Made by a program: the position numbers and the translations under genes. DNA of 32,299 nucleotides. Source: CAIKZZ01 sp035604595. GTDB taxonomy: Bacteria > Pseudomonadota > Gammaproteobacteria > Steroidobacterales > Steroidobacteraceae. The stretch lies in assembly GCA_035604595.1 (NCBI GenBank), contig DATNIE010000018.1, positions 1 to 32,299 of the forward strand, given 5' to 3'. Below are positions 14,143 to 24,658 of the stretch, piece after piece (positions within the stretch are counted from its first letter, which is position 1; the number at the start of each line of letters is the position of its first letter). Below the pieces are notes generated by a model. That model did not search any database. It worked only from the letters and a program-made list of their open reading frames with translations, and was not told the DNA's origin.

Positions 14143-15825
14143 ATGCGACCCGCGTACCTGGCGCCCGTCTGGCTGTTGCTGCTATACCTCGGCGCGGCGC
14201 CGCCGGCCGTCACGGGCCCGGCGCTCGCGGGATCCACTGGCACCCAGGTCGTCAGCGCCAGCCGCGAGCTCGCAGAGCGCCTGACTGAGCTCAGGCGTGA
14301 CAACCGTTTGACCGTCACGGGCGAGCCGCTCGTGTCGCGGCTCGCGCTGCCGCTGATCTATGCAGCCATGGGCGGTCGGCTCCTCTGGCAGGACCCCGCA
14401 ACGCGCACTGCGCTTCTCGACACGGTGCGCGGAGTCGCCGCCGATGGGCTGCGGCCCGAGGACTACCATCTGGACGCGCTGAGGCGGCTCGCCGCGGATG
14501 GCGCCGCGCAAGACGCGTCGGCAACGCAGGTCGATTTCGACCTCCTCGCCACCGATGCCTACGTGATGGTCCTTTACCACCTGTATCTCGGCAAGGTGGA
14601 CCCGGTCGCGATCGAGCCCAACTGGAATCTGCCGCTGCGCACTTTGCGCGAGCGCGATGCGCTGGAGTTCGTCGAACGCGCGCTCGGGACGGGTACGATC
14701 CGCGAAACGGCCGCGAGCCTCAGACCCAAGCACTGGCTCTACGAACACGGGCGCGCCGCACTCGCCCGCTATCGCGCACTCGAGGCCCAGGGTGGCTGGC
14801 AGCCGCTCTCCGCCGGCAAGAAGCTCGAGCCCGGTGCGAGCGATCCGCGCGTGCCGGAATTGAGGCGTCGCCTCGGCATCAGTGGCGATTACCAGGGCCC
14901 CGCGTCCGATTCGCCGGTGTTCGATGCGCCGCTCGCCGCGGGAGTGCGCGTTTTCCAGCAGCGGCACTTGCTGACGCCGGATGGCACGGTCGGCGCGGCC
15001 ACTTTTCGCGAGCTCAACGTGCCGGTCGGGGCGCGGGTGGACCAGCTGCGGATCAACCTCGAGCGTGGCCGGTGGGTGCTGCACGACATCGGCGACGAAG
15101 ACCTGGTGGTGGTAGACATTGCAGGTTACGACGTGCGCTACCTGCGGAACCAGCACTCGATCTGGCGCGCGCGGGCGATTGTCGGCCAGCAATACCGCCA
15201 GACGCCCGTGTTCCGGGCGCAGATCGAGAGCGTGGTGTTCAACCCGACGTGGACCGTGCCGCCCGGTATCCTCGCCAAGGACGTGTTGCCGCAGATGCAG
15301 CGGGGCGAGAACGTGCTCGCGCGCAAAAAGCTCGAGGTCTACGATCGCAGCGGCAGCCCGGTCGATCCGGGCACGATCGCCTGGGCGCAGTACACGGCGA
15401 GCAGTTTCCCGTACGTCCTGCGCCAGGCCGCGGGCGATGACAACGCGCTCGGCCGGGTCAAGATAAACTTCCCGAATCCGTACCTGGTCTACCTGCATGA
15501 CACGCCGGCGCGTTCGTTGTTTGACAAGGATGACCGCACCTTCAGCTCAGGCTGCATTCGGGTCGAGCGCCCGCTCGAGCTCGTCGAGTTGCTGCTCGGT
15601 GACCCGGTCAGATGGAACGCGGCCGCCATCCGTGCCGCAATCGACGCGCGCGGGTCGCGCACCGTGACCTTGCAGCGCAAGGTGCCGGTACTTCTGATGT
15701 ACTGGACTGCCGACGAGGACCCGGATGGACGGACCGTGTTCAAGCGTGATGTGTACCACCGTGACGCCCGGCTGCTGCGAGCACTCGATGGCCGGGTCAG
15801 CGTCCCTGCTCGCGTCAAGGCCTGA
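14143..15825 (+). CDS. L,D-transpeptidase, YcbB (LdtD) type
   Basis: A 560-residue exported enzyme that makes 3-3 cross-links in peptidoglycan. A signal sequence (about 1-29) leads into the N-terminal scaffold domain typical of YcbB (about 60-215). A peptidoglycan-binding domain follows (DPRVPELRRRLGISGDY to VRVFQQRHLLTPDGTVGAAT, about 228-285), then the YkuD catalytic domain (about 320-500). The catalytic motif is visible: His452 in YLHDTP and nucleophile Cys471 in SSGCIRVERP. VVFNPTWTVPPGILAKDVLP is a further YcbB hallmark. Length is close to the usual 550-620 residues. The next gene (DUF885 lipoprotein) follows 69 bp later on the same strand. Some YcbB-type enzymes act in beta-lactam tolerance or envelope stress; nothing here shows which role applies. 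Confidence 0.95.
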   Translation: MRPAYLAPVWLLLLYLGAAPPAVTGPALAGSTGTQVVSASRELAERLTELRRDNRLTVTGEPLVSRLALPLIYAAMGGRLLWQDPATRTALLDTVRGVAADGLRPEDYHLDALRRLAADGAAQDASATQVDFDLLATDAYVMVLYHLYLGKVDPVAIEPNWNLPLRTLRERDALEFVERALGTGTIRETAASLRPKHWLYEHGRAALARYRALEAQGGWQPLSAGKKLEPGASDPRVPELRRRLGISGDYQGPASDSPVFDAPLAAGVRVFQQRHLLTPDGTVGAATFRELNVPVGARVDQLRINLERGRWVLHDIGDEDLVVVDIAGYDVRYLRNQHSIWRARAIVGQQYRQTPVFRAQIESVVFNPTWTVPPGILAKDVLPQMQRGENVLARKKLEVYDRSGSPVDPGTIAWAQYTASSFPYVLRQAAGDDNALGRVKINFPNPYLVYLHDTPARSLFDKDDRTFSSGCIRVERPLELVELLLGDPVRWNAAAIRAAIDARGSRTVTLQRKVPVLLMYWTADEDPDGRTVFKRDVYHRDARLLRALDGRVSVPARVKA

Positions 15826-15894
15826 ACTCGGGCGTGCGTCCCTTCACGGCTGCCGCCGACACACTCCTCGTTCCTCACCTCCGGGAATTGCCGA

Positions 15895-17655
15895 ATGCCA
15901 CCACACGCCCGTTCGCGCCCGCTCGCGGCCGCCGTCGTCGTCACCCTGTTCGTCGCCGCCCTGGTCGTGGGCTGCCAGCGGTCGCCCGTTCCGCCGGTGG
16001 CCAGCGCGCCGCCAGCGCCGGCGTGGCCGGCGCTGATCGATGAATATCTCGCCGCCTTCTTCGCCGCACATCCGTCGTTCGCCTCCCAGCAGGGCCGCCA
16101 CGAGTACGACGGTCAGCTGCCGGACTGGTCGGCTGCCGGGATTCGTGCCGAGGTGGCCCGCCTCAAGGCGTTTCGCGATCGCGTGACGGCCTTCCCCGAC
16201 GCGCAGCTCGATGATGCCCAGCGCTTCGAGCGCGAGTACCTGTTGACGCGGATCGACCGCGAGATCTTCTGGCGCGACATCGCCGAGGCGCCGTTTACCA
16301 ATCCTGAGTTCTACCTCGGCATGAGCGACGGCGGCGACTCGCTCGACCCGAGCAACTACGTCGTGCGCCCGTACGGCACGCCCGAGCTGCGGCTTAGGGC
16401 CTTCATCAAGTACACCCGGTCCGTGCTGCAGGCGGTGCCGGAGATCCGCAAGAACCTGCGCACGCCGATGCCGGCGAGCTACATCAAGCTAGGCGTCGAC
16501 GGCTTCGGGGGACTGGCCGAGTTCTATCGCCATGATGTCCCCCAGGCCTTCGCCGGCGTCGGCGATGCGGCGCTGCAGGCGGAGCTGAATTCGGCCATCG
16601 AGCCGGCCGCGAAGGCGCTCGACGGACTCGCCGCATGGCTCAACAGCGAGAAACCGCGCGCGTCGAGGTCCGACGCGCTCGGGCCCGAGCGTTTCGCGGC
16701 GATGCTGCGCATGACCGAACGGGTCGAGCTGCCGCTCGCCGATCTCGACGCCGCGGGTCGTGCGGATCTGGACCGCAATATCGCTGCGCTCAACGAGGCC
16801 TGCGGCCGATTCGCGCCGCGAGCGAGCCTTGCGCAGTGCGTCGCGCGCGTGCGTGCTCACAAACCCGAGGGCGGACCGGTCGCCGCCGCGCGCACGCTGC
16901 TGCCCGGCCTCAGGCAGTTCATCCTCGACAAGGACATCGCCTCGATCCCGGGCCCGGAGCAAGCCAAGGTCGAGGAGTCGCCGCCCTACAATCGTCAGAA
17001 TTTCGCGTACATCGATACGCCCGGGCCCTACGAGAAGAGCCTGCCGTCGGTGTACTACATCGCGCCCCCGGATCCGTCGTGGTCCAAGGCCGAGCAGGCA
17101 GCCTACGTGCCCGGTAGGGCCATGCTGCTGTTCACCTCGGCCCACGAGGTCTGGCCGGGCCACTTCCTGCAGTTCATGTGGGCCAACCGTGCACGGTCGA
17201 GGCTTGCGAGCCTGTTCGTCGGCTACGCGTATGCGGAGGGCTGGGCCCACTATGGCGAGGAGCTGATGTGGGAGAAAGGTCTGGGCGGCGACCCCGAGAC
17301 GCATATCGGCCAGCTGTCCGAGGCGCTGCTCCGGGACGTGCGGTTCGTGTCGGCGATCGGTCTGCACACCAAAGGCATGACGATTTCCGAGTCGGAGAAG
17401 CTGTTCCGGGATTCCGCATTCCAGGATCCCGGGACGGCGCGCCAACAGGCTGCCCGCGGCACCTATGATCCGGGGTATCTCAATTACACGCTCGGCAAGC
17501 TGATGATCCGAAAGCTGCGCACCGACTACTGCGCGAGCCGCGGCGCAGAAGCCTGCTGGAAGTCATTCCACGATCGGTTTCTGTCCTATGGCGGCCCGCC
17601 GATCCCGCTGGTCAGGCGCGCGATGCTGCCAGGTGACAACGGACCCGTGCTGTAG
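15895..17655 (+). CDS. DUF885 family lipoprotein, HExxPGH metallopeptidase-like
   Basis: A 586-residue protein with a lipoprotein signal (LVVGC, acylated Cys27), so probably anchored to the outer membrane or periplasmic face. The DUF885 fold covers most of the rest. The metal-site motifs are HEVWPGH (residues 417-423) and AEGWAHYGEELM with Glu448, as in the family. DUF885 members are predicted zinc carboxypeptidase-like enzymes; the few studied act on peptides, but the substrate of this subgroup is unknown to me. The ATG at 15895 gives a proper lipoprotein signal peptide; a weak GGGAA lies upstream. It is convergent with the 17668 gene. Placement behind an L,D-transpeptidase hints at an envelope role but is not proof. 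Confidence 0.9.
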   Translation: MPPHARSRPLAAAVVVTLFVAALVVGCQRSPVPPVASAPPAPAWPALIDEYLAAFFAAHPSFASQQGRHEYDGQLPDWSAAGIRAEVARLKAFRDRVTAFPDAQLDDAQRFEREYLLTRIDREIFWRDIAEAPFTNPEFYLGMSDGGDSLDPSNYVVRPYGTPELRLRAFIKYTRSVLQAVPEIRKNLRTPMPASYIKLGVDGFGGLAEFYRHDVPQAFAGVGDAALQAELNSAIEPAAKALDGLAAWLNSEKPRASRSDALGPERFAAMLRMTERVELPLADLDAAGRADLDRNIAALNEACGRFAPRASLAQCVARVRAHKPEGGPVAAARTLLPGLRQFILDKDIASIPGPEQAKVEESPPYNRQNFAYIDTPGPYEKSLPSVYYIAPPDPSWSKAEQAAYVPGRAMLLFTSAHEVWPGHFLQFMWANRARSRLASLFVGYAYAEGWAHYGEELMWEKGLGGDPETHIGQLSEALLRDVRFVSAIGLHTKGMTISESEKLFRDSAFQDPGTARQQAARGTYDPGYLNYTLGKLMIRKLRTDYCASRGAEACWKSFHDRFLSYGGPPIPLVRRAMLPGDNGPVL

Positions 17656-17667
17656 CCGGACGGCGAC

Positions 17668-17967
17668 TCAGGCGCGAGTGAGATCGCGGACTGGCGGCAC
17701 GCGCTCGCTGCCCGGAAAGACGTCGGCGAGCGCGCGATCCGCCAGCCCCAGATGGTCGCGCAGCGGTCCTTTCGCGACCGCGCGCAGGTCGGTCGAGTGA
17801 GGCTGCAACTGCTCGCGCACGCTCGTCACGAGCTGCTTGACAGGGTCCTCGCCGCGAGCGGCCGGGCGCTTCGCGTCCGTGCGCGCCGCGGCGCGCTCGC
17901 CGGGCCAGGCACCGAAGCCGAAGCGGCTCGTGGCAATGGCCGATTGCGTGGCGCTGTCAGCTGTCAT
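17668..17967 (-). CDS. Unassigned small protein, possible remnant of a DUF1800-type gene
   Basis: From the ATG at 17965-17967 the frame encodes 99 residues; upstream in-frame ATGs would extend it to 18012 or 18030. Residues 9-20 (AIATSRFGFGAW, then PGE) resemble the N-terminal motif of DUF1800 proteins (Ala-x-x-Arg-Phe-Gly-x-Gly-x-x-Pro-Gly). Those are normally about 450 or more residues long and paired with a DUF1501 gene, which is absent. The rest (DPVKQLVTSVREQLQPHSTD onwards) does not match anything I know. It could be a truncated relic or a small real protein. The nearest AGGAG is too far (14 nt) from the chosen start. Confidence 0.4.
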   Translation of the reverse strand: MTADSATQSAIATSRFGFGAWPGERAAARTDAKRPAARGEDPVKQLVTSVREQLQPHSTDLRAVAKGPLRDHLGLADRALADVFPGSERVPPVRDLTRA

Positions 17968-18054
17968 GGGCTTTGCACGGGCTCCTCTGCCGGGCAACGC
18001 GGGGCGCGCCATCCAGTTGACAGCCCCCACGCGCCGGCGCCGATGTGCGGCCCG

Positions 18055-18522
18055 TCACGGACCCGCCAAGCGCCCGCCGCCGGCGAAGCCGAGGATGAAG
18101 AACGGCGAGTCGAGCCGCGCGCGCTCGACCGGACGGCCGCTCGCCGGCGCGTGCACGAATTCACTATTGCCGAGGTAGACGCCGACGTGGTCTTCGGGGG
18201 TGTAGAAAAATACGAGGTCCCCGGGCCGGAGCGCCTCTGCCGCCACCGGTACCGCGGCCGCCCGCTGCTCGGCCGCCGTGCGCGGCACGGCAAGGCCGAG
18301 CTCGCGGTACACGTAAAAGACGAGACCGCTGCAGTCGAGCCCGGCACGCGACCTGCCGCCGTAGCGGTAGGGTGTGCCGATCAGACCGCTCGCGAGCGTT
18401 GCGGCGCGCGCGCCGAGCCCGGCGCCGGCAGCGGCAGGGGCAACAGGGCTCGGCCGCAGCGGCGCCGCTGCGCAGCCGGCGATCAGGCCGAGAGCAATCA
18501 GCACGGCACAAGGGACGCGCAT
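18055..18522 (-). CDS. NlpC/P60 family lipoprotein, cell-wall endopeptidase
   Basis: This 155-residue lipoprotein has its lipobox at LIAGC (Cys17) and a single NlpC/P60 domain (about 35-150). Catalytic Cys64 is in GLDCSGLVFYVY, His112 is in EDHVGVYLGN, and the third polar residue is probably His124 in FVHAPASG. The family cleaves peptide cross-bridges of peptidoglycan (the gamma-D-Glu-diaminopimelate bond or cross-links, as in Spr/MepS). At this length it is a minimal, Spr-like enzyme. TAGACT lies 7 nt before the ATG and may be the -10 box of a nearly leaderless message, although TGAGGG between them could serve as a very close ribosome site. It lies downstream of lon on the same strand, 45 bp after its stop. 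Confidence 0.93.
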   Translation of the reverse strand: MRVPCAVLIALGLIAGCAAAPLRPSPVAPAAAGAGLGARAATLASGLIGTPYRYGGRSRAGLDCSGLVFYVYRELGLAVPRTAAEQRAAAVPVAAEALRPGDLVFFYTPEDHVGVYLGNSEFVHAPASGRPVERARLDSPFFILGFAGGGRLAGP

Positions 18523-18567
18523 GCCCTCAAGTCTAGCCGGGCGCTCATCGGTCCGGCGCGCGCTAGC

Positions 18568-20997
<2,430 letters not shown>

Positions 20998-21131
20998 ACA
21001 GCCCTCTTGGCGGCGTGGCTGAGATGCGCCGCCGGGAGGTGCATGGGGGCGCGGGGCGAGGTTTCAACGCCCCGGGGCGGGCCGCCCACTCCGTCGGCGG
21101 TGTCCTCTCCGCCGAGACCGGACGGCCGCGC

Positions 21132-22070
21132 CTACCCGTTCGCCGGCGCTATAGGCGGCGCTTCCGGCGGGCGCCGCGCCCAGAGGGCCGCGAGTGCCGA
21201 TCCCGTCAGGTTGTGCCAGACGCTGAAAATCGCTCCGGGAAGCGCCGCGGCCGGGCTGAAGAGCTTCAGTGCGAGCGCAACCGATAGCCCCGAGTTCTGC
21301 ATTCCGACCTCGATCGCGATCGCCCGGGCACTCGCCTCGTCGGCGCGGGCAAGCCGCGCGAGGCCGTAACCCGCAGCGAGCCCGATACCGTTGTGCAGCG
21401 CGACGGCTGCGAGCACGGCGGGCCCCGCCACCGCGAGTCGCGGCGCGTTCAATCCGACGACGATCGCGATCACCGCGAGTATGGCGAGCGCCGACACGGC
21501 CGGGAATGCCTCGAGGACGCGCGTCGACCGCGCGCCGGCCAGTTGCCGCACCAGCATGCCCGCGGCAACCGGCCCGACGGCGACCTGCACCACCGCGAGC
21601 ACCATCGCCGCGGCGGGCACCTCGACCGTGCGCGCGAGCATCAGCGAGGCGATCAGCGGAATCAGCACGACCGCGAGCAGCGTCGATGAAGCCGTCAGCG
21701 TGACCGACAGGGCCACATTGCCGCGCGCGAGATAGCTGATGACGTTCGAGGACGTACCCGCGCTCGTCGCTCCCACCAGCACGACGCCGACCGCGGTCGC
21801 GGCATCTAGGTGCAGCAGCCGGATCACCAGCCAGGCGGCGGCCGGCATGACCGTGTAGTGCAGGCCGACGCCGAGCAATACGAGGCGGGGTGCACGCAGC
21901 ACCGCGCGGAAGTCACCGGGAGTCAACGTGCATCCCATCCCGAGCATCACCAGCATCAGCAGCGGCACGATCGCTGCGCCCGCGCGCACGAATGGTGCCG
22001 GCCACAGGTAGGCACCGCTCGCAGCGCCGATGGCGGCGAGCGGAAACAGGCTGATGAGGCGGCGCGCCAT
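21132..22070 (-). CDS. Bile acid:sodium symporter (BASS) family transporter
   Basis: A 312-residue inner-membrane protein with about nine to ten hydrophobic segments. The BASS hallmarks are VMLGMGCTLTPGDFRAVLRA (about 42-61, first helix pair), VGATSAGTSSNVISYLARGN (about 99-118, the discontinuous helix with sodium-site residues) and IEVGMQNSGLSVALALKLFS (about 252-271, the second crossing motif). Members import organic anions with sodium: bile acids, pyruvate, pantothenate, 2-keto acids. Substrate cannot be told; bile acids are unlikely just from the family name. It is divergent from the epimerase/MATE unit with under 300 bp between, so uptake of a substrate for that unit is conceivable. Confidence 0.92.
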   Translation of the reverse strand: MARRLISLFPLAAIGAASGAYLWPAPFVRAGAAIVPLLMLVMLGMGCTLTPGDFRAVLRAPRLVLLGVGLHYTVMPAAAWLVIRLLHLDAATAVGVVLVGATSAGTSSNVISYLARGNVALSVTLTASSTLLAVVLIPLIASLMLARTVEVPAAAMVLAVVQVAVGPVAAGMLVRQLAGARSTRVLEAFPAVSALAILAVIAIVVGLNAPRLAVAGPAVLAAVALHNGIGLAAGYGLARLARADEASARAIAIEVGMQNSGLSVALALKLFSPAAALPGAIFSVWHNLTGSALAALWARRPPEAPPIAPANG

Positions 22071-22195
22071 CGTGACTATTGTCGCCTAGTCGCGGGCGCC
22101 GGTGCGCCCCGCGCGGAATCGCACGCCCTCTTGGCAGGCAGCGCGCGGATAGCGCACGATTCGCGGGCGGCAGCTAACCGCTGGGAGAGAACCAC
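22071..22195. other. Divergent intergenic region, BASS transporter versus epimerase unit
   Basis: About 290 bp separate the two annotated starts. I see no RNA gene, repeat or clear operator in this first part. The second part (22196-22357) holds a possible tiny ORF listed separately. Confidence 0.3.
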
Positions 22196-22357
22196 ATGAC
22201 GAGCAAGCTTGGAGTGGCCGTCGCGCCGTGCGTGCTGTCGGCGGTCGCGCGCGGCGCCAACGGTACGCACACGATGACGCACCGGAGCAAGAGCACCGGC
22301 ACGCGGCTGGGTGCGGATTGCGGCGATGTGACGCCGCGCAGCACGCCGGCCGCCTGA
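22196..22357 (+). CDS. Possible 53-residue ORF upstream of the epimerase gene
   Basis: An ATG at 22196 with GGGAGA 6-8 nt upstream opens a 53-residue frame that ends 6 bp before the epimerase ATG. The ribosome site and spacing look real. The sequence (starting MTSKLGVAVAPCVLSAVARG) has no known domain and its composition is like out-of-frame GC-rich DNA. It may be a leader peptide, a remnant of a gene start, or chance. Confidence 0.25.
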   Translation: MTSKLGVAVAPCVLSAVARGANGTHTMTHRSKSTGTRLGADCGDVTPRSTPAA

Positions 22358-22363
22358 CCACCC

Positions 22364-23305
22364 ATGCAGCGCATCCGGGTCGTTGACTCGCACACGGGCG
22401 GCGAGCCAACGCGGGTCGTGCTCGACGGCGGCCCGGTGCTGACCGGCAGCTTCGCTGCCCGCGTTGCGACCCTCGAGCGCGAGCACGAAGGGTTCCGGGC
22501 CGCGCTCTGCACCGAGCCGCGTGGCTCGGACGTGCTGGTGGCTGCGCTGCTGACGCCGCCGGTGGATCCGACCGCGGTCGCGGGCGTCATTTTTTTCAAC
22601 GACGTCAGCTATCTCGGAATGTGCGGTCACGGCACGATTGGCCTCGTGACGACGCTCGCCTGGCTCGGACGCCTGACGCCAGGACGGCACCGCATCGAGA
22701 CGCCGGCGGGGGTCGTCACGGCCGAGCTGCATGCATCCGGACGCGTGTCGGTCCGCAACGTGCCGGCGTTCCGACACGCCACGGGTGTCGCCGTCGCGGT
22801 TCCAGGCCACGGGCGGATCACCGGCGATGTCGCATTCGGCGGCAACTGGTTCTTCCTGTCAGCGGACCACGGCCAGCGTCTCGAGGCCGCTAACGTCGAG
22901 CGGCTCCTCGACTTCTGCTGGCGCATCCGCCAGGCGCTCGAGGCGAGCGGCGTCACCGGTGCCGGCGGCGCCGTCGTCGATCACATCGAGCTCACGGGCC
23001 CCGGCAGCCGGGCGGACATCGATGGGCGGAACTTCGTGCTGTGCCCCGGCAGCGCTTACGACCGCTCACCGTGCGGCACCGGCACCAGCGCCAAGCTCGC
23101 GTGCCTCGCCGGGGACGGGAAGCTCAGGCCCGGCCAGGTGTGGCGGCAGGAGAGCATCATCGGCAGCGTGTTCGAGGCCAGGATCGAGCTCGAGAACGGG
23201 GCGATCGTGCCGACGATCACCGGCGAGGCGTTCGTCACGGCCGAGGCGACGCTGCTGCTCGATCCCCTGGACCCGTACCGACACGGCATCCGCGCGCGCC
23301 GGTGA
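22364..23305 (+). CDS. Proline racemase family protein, probably 4-hydroxyproline 2-epimerase
   Basis: A 313-residue cytoplasmic, cofactor-free epimerase. The two catalytic positions are both cysteines: Cys87 in MCGHGTIG and Cys237 in SPCGTGTSAKLA. This marks racemases and epimerases; trans-3-hydroxyproline dehydratases have Thr at the second site. Family signatures include the opening VDSHTGGEPTRVV and HIELTGPGSRADIDGRNFVL. The latter style matches 4-hydroxyproline 2-epimerases better than proline racemases (inference from family knowledge). The other genes of hydroxyproline catabolism are not in the window. Its stop overlaps the MATE gene's GTG start in a GTGA, so the two are translationally coupled. 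Confidence 0.9.
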   Translation: MQRIRVVDSHTGGEPTRVVLDGGPVLTGSFAARVATLEREHEGFRAALCTEPRGSDVLVAALLTPPVDPTAVAGVIFFNDVSYLGMCGHGTIGLVTTLAWLGRLTPGRHRIETPAGVVTAELHASGRVSVRNVPAFRHATGVAVAVPGHGRITGDVAFGGNWFFLSADHGQRLEAANVERLLDFCWRIRQALEASGVTGAGGAVVDHIELTGPGSRADIDGRNFVLCPGSAYDRSPCGTGTSAKLACLAGDGKLRPGQVWRQESIIGSVFEARIELENGAIVPTITGEAFVTAEATLLLDPLDPYRHGIRARR

Positions 23306-24645
23306 AGGACCTGACGCAGGGCTCGGTCGCGGGCCACATCCTGGCCATGGCGTTGCCGATGGCGGTCGGCCTGCTCGTGCAGACGCTGTACTTCATGATC
23401 GACCTGTACTTTGTCGCGCGTCTCGGCGATGCCGCGCTCGCCGGCGTCGGCGCGGCCGGCAATTTCATGTTCGCGATCATGGCCCTGACGCAGATGCTCG
23501 GCGTCGGCACGCTGGCGCTGATCGCCCACGTGGTCGGCGCGCGCGATCGCGAGGCGGCTAATCTCGTGTTCAACCAGTCACTGGTACTGGCCGCGCTGTG
23601 CGCGCTGCTCGCGCTCACCGGCGGTCTCGGGCTCGCCTCACCGTACATGCGCACGCTTGGTGCGAACGCGGCGACCGTCGCGGCCGGCACGACGTACCTG
23701 ATGTGGTTCGTGCCGGGGCTCGCGCTGCAGTTCGCGCTGGTGGCGATGAGCTCGGCGCTGCGCGGCACCGGCATCGTGCAGCCGACGATGGTCGTGCAGC
23801 TCGTGACCGTGCTCATCAACTGCGTCCTGGCACCGGTGCTGATCGCGGGAATCGGCACGGGCCATCCGCTGGGAGTGGCGGGCGCCGGCCTTGCGAGCAC
23901 GCTCTCAGTCGCGGCGGGAGTCGCGCTGCTCAGCATGTACTTCGGACGGCTCGAGAAGTACGTGGCCTTCCATCACGAGCAGTGGCGGCCGCGACTCGCG
24001 ACGTGGGGCAAGATCCTCAATATCGGGCTCCCGGCCGGCGGCGAGTTTGCACTGATGTTCATCTACACCGCCGTGATCTATGCAGTCGTCCGCCGCTTCG
24101 GCGCCCCGGCTCAGGCCGGCCTCGGCGTCGGCTTGCGGCTGATGCAGGCGGTGCTGCTCCCGGCGATGGCGATCGCCTTCGCGGTGGCTCCGGTCGCCGG
24201 GCAGAACTTCGGCGCGCGCAATGCCGCACGCGTGCGGCGCACGTTCCGCGACGGCGCGCTGATGGGCGGCGGACTCATGCTGGCGGTCGCGGTCGTGTGC
24301 CGCTTTTTTGCGCCCGGCCTCGTCGGCTTCTTCACGACCGATCCCGCAGTCGTCGCGGTCGGCGTCGGTTTCCTGCGCATACTCGTCTGGAACTTCGTAC
24401 CGTCCGGGCTCATCTTCACGTGCTCCGGCATGTTCCAGGCTCTCGGCTATACGTGGCCCTCGATCATCTCGAGCGCGACGCGGCTCGTGACCTTCGTGCT
24501 GCCGGCGCTGTGGCTGTCGCAGCAGACGTGGTTCCGGATCGAGCATACCTGGTACCTGTCGGTCGCGACGGTCGCCGTGCAGATGCTGACGAGCCTGTGG
24601 CTGGTGCGGGGCGAGTTGCGCGATCGGCTGCAGTTCGCGGCCTGA
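23302..24645 (+). CDS. MATE family multidrug/solute efflux transporter
   Basis: A 447-residue inner-membrane antiporter of the MATE family with twelve hydrophobic segments in two six-helix halves. It begins VKDLTQGSVAGHILAMALPM. Family landmarks include FMIDLYFVARLGDAALAGVG (about residues 30-49), PVAGQNFGARNAARVRRTFR near the start of the second half, and SGMFQALGYTWPSIISSATR. MATE proteins exchange sodium or protons for cationic drugs or metabolites. The start is the GTG at 23302, overlapping the epimerase stop by 4 nt; an in-frame open stretch further upstream lies inside the epimerase gene and is a shadow. It is followed 13 bp later by hrpB on the same strand. Confidence 0.93.
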   Translation: MKDLTQGSVAGHILAMALPMAVGLLVQTLYFMIDLYFVARLGDAALAGVGAAGNFMFAIMALTQMLGVGTLALIAHVVGARDREAANLVFNQSLVLAALCALLALTGGLGLASPYMRTLGANAATVAAGTTYLMWFVPGLALQFALVAMSSALRGTGIVQPTMVVQLVTVLINCVLAPVLIAGIGTGHPLGVAGAGLASTLSVAAGVALLSMYFGRLEKYVAFHHEQWRPRLATWGKILNIGLPAGGEFALMFIYTAVIYAVVRRFGAPAQAGLGVGLRLMQAVLLPAMAIAFAVAPVAGQNFGARNAARVRRTFRDGALMGGGLMLAVAVVCRFFAPGLVGFFTTDPAVVAVGVGFLRILVWNFVPSGLIFTCSGMFQALGYTWPSIISSATRLVTFVLPALWLSQQTWFRIEHTWYLSVATVAVQMLTSLWLVRGELRDRLQFAA

Positions 24646-24658
24646 CCCGCCGTCCCTG

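Noticed and set aside
14182..15498. Long antisense ORFs, for example 438 codons opposite the L,D-transpeptidase, and similar ones opposite lon, hrpB and the permease
   Set aside because: In GC-rich genes stops are rare on the opposite strand. These frames have biased, low-complexity composition and no recognisable motif.
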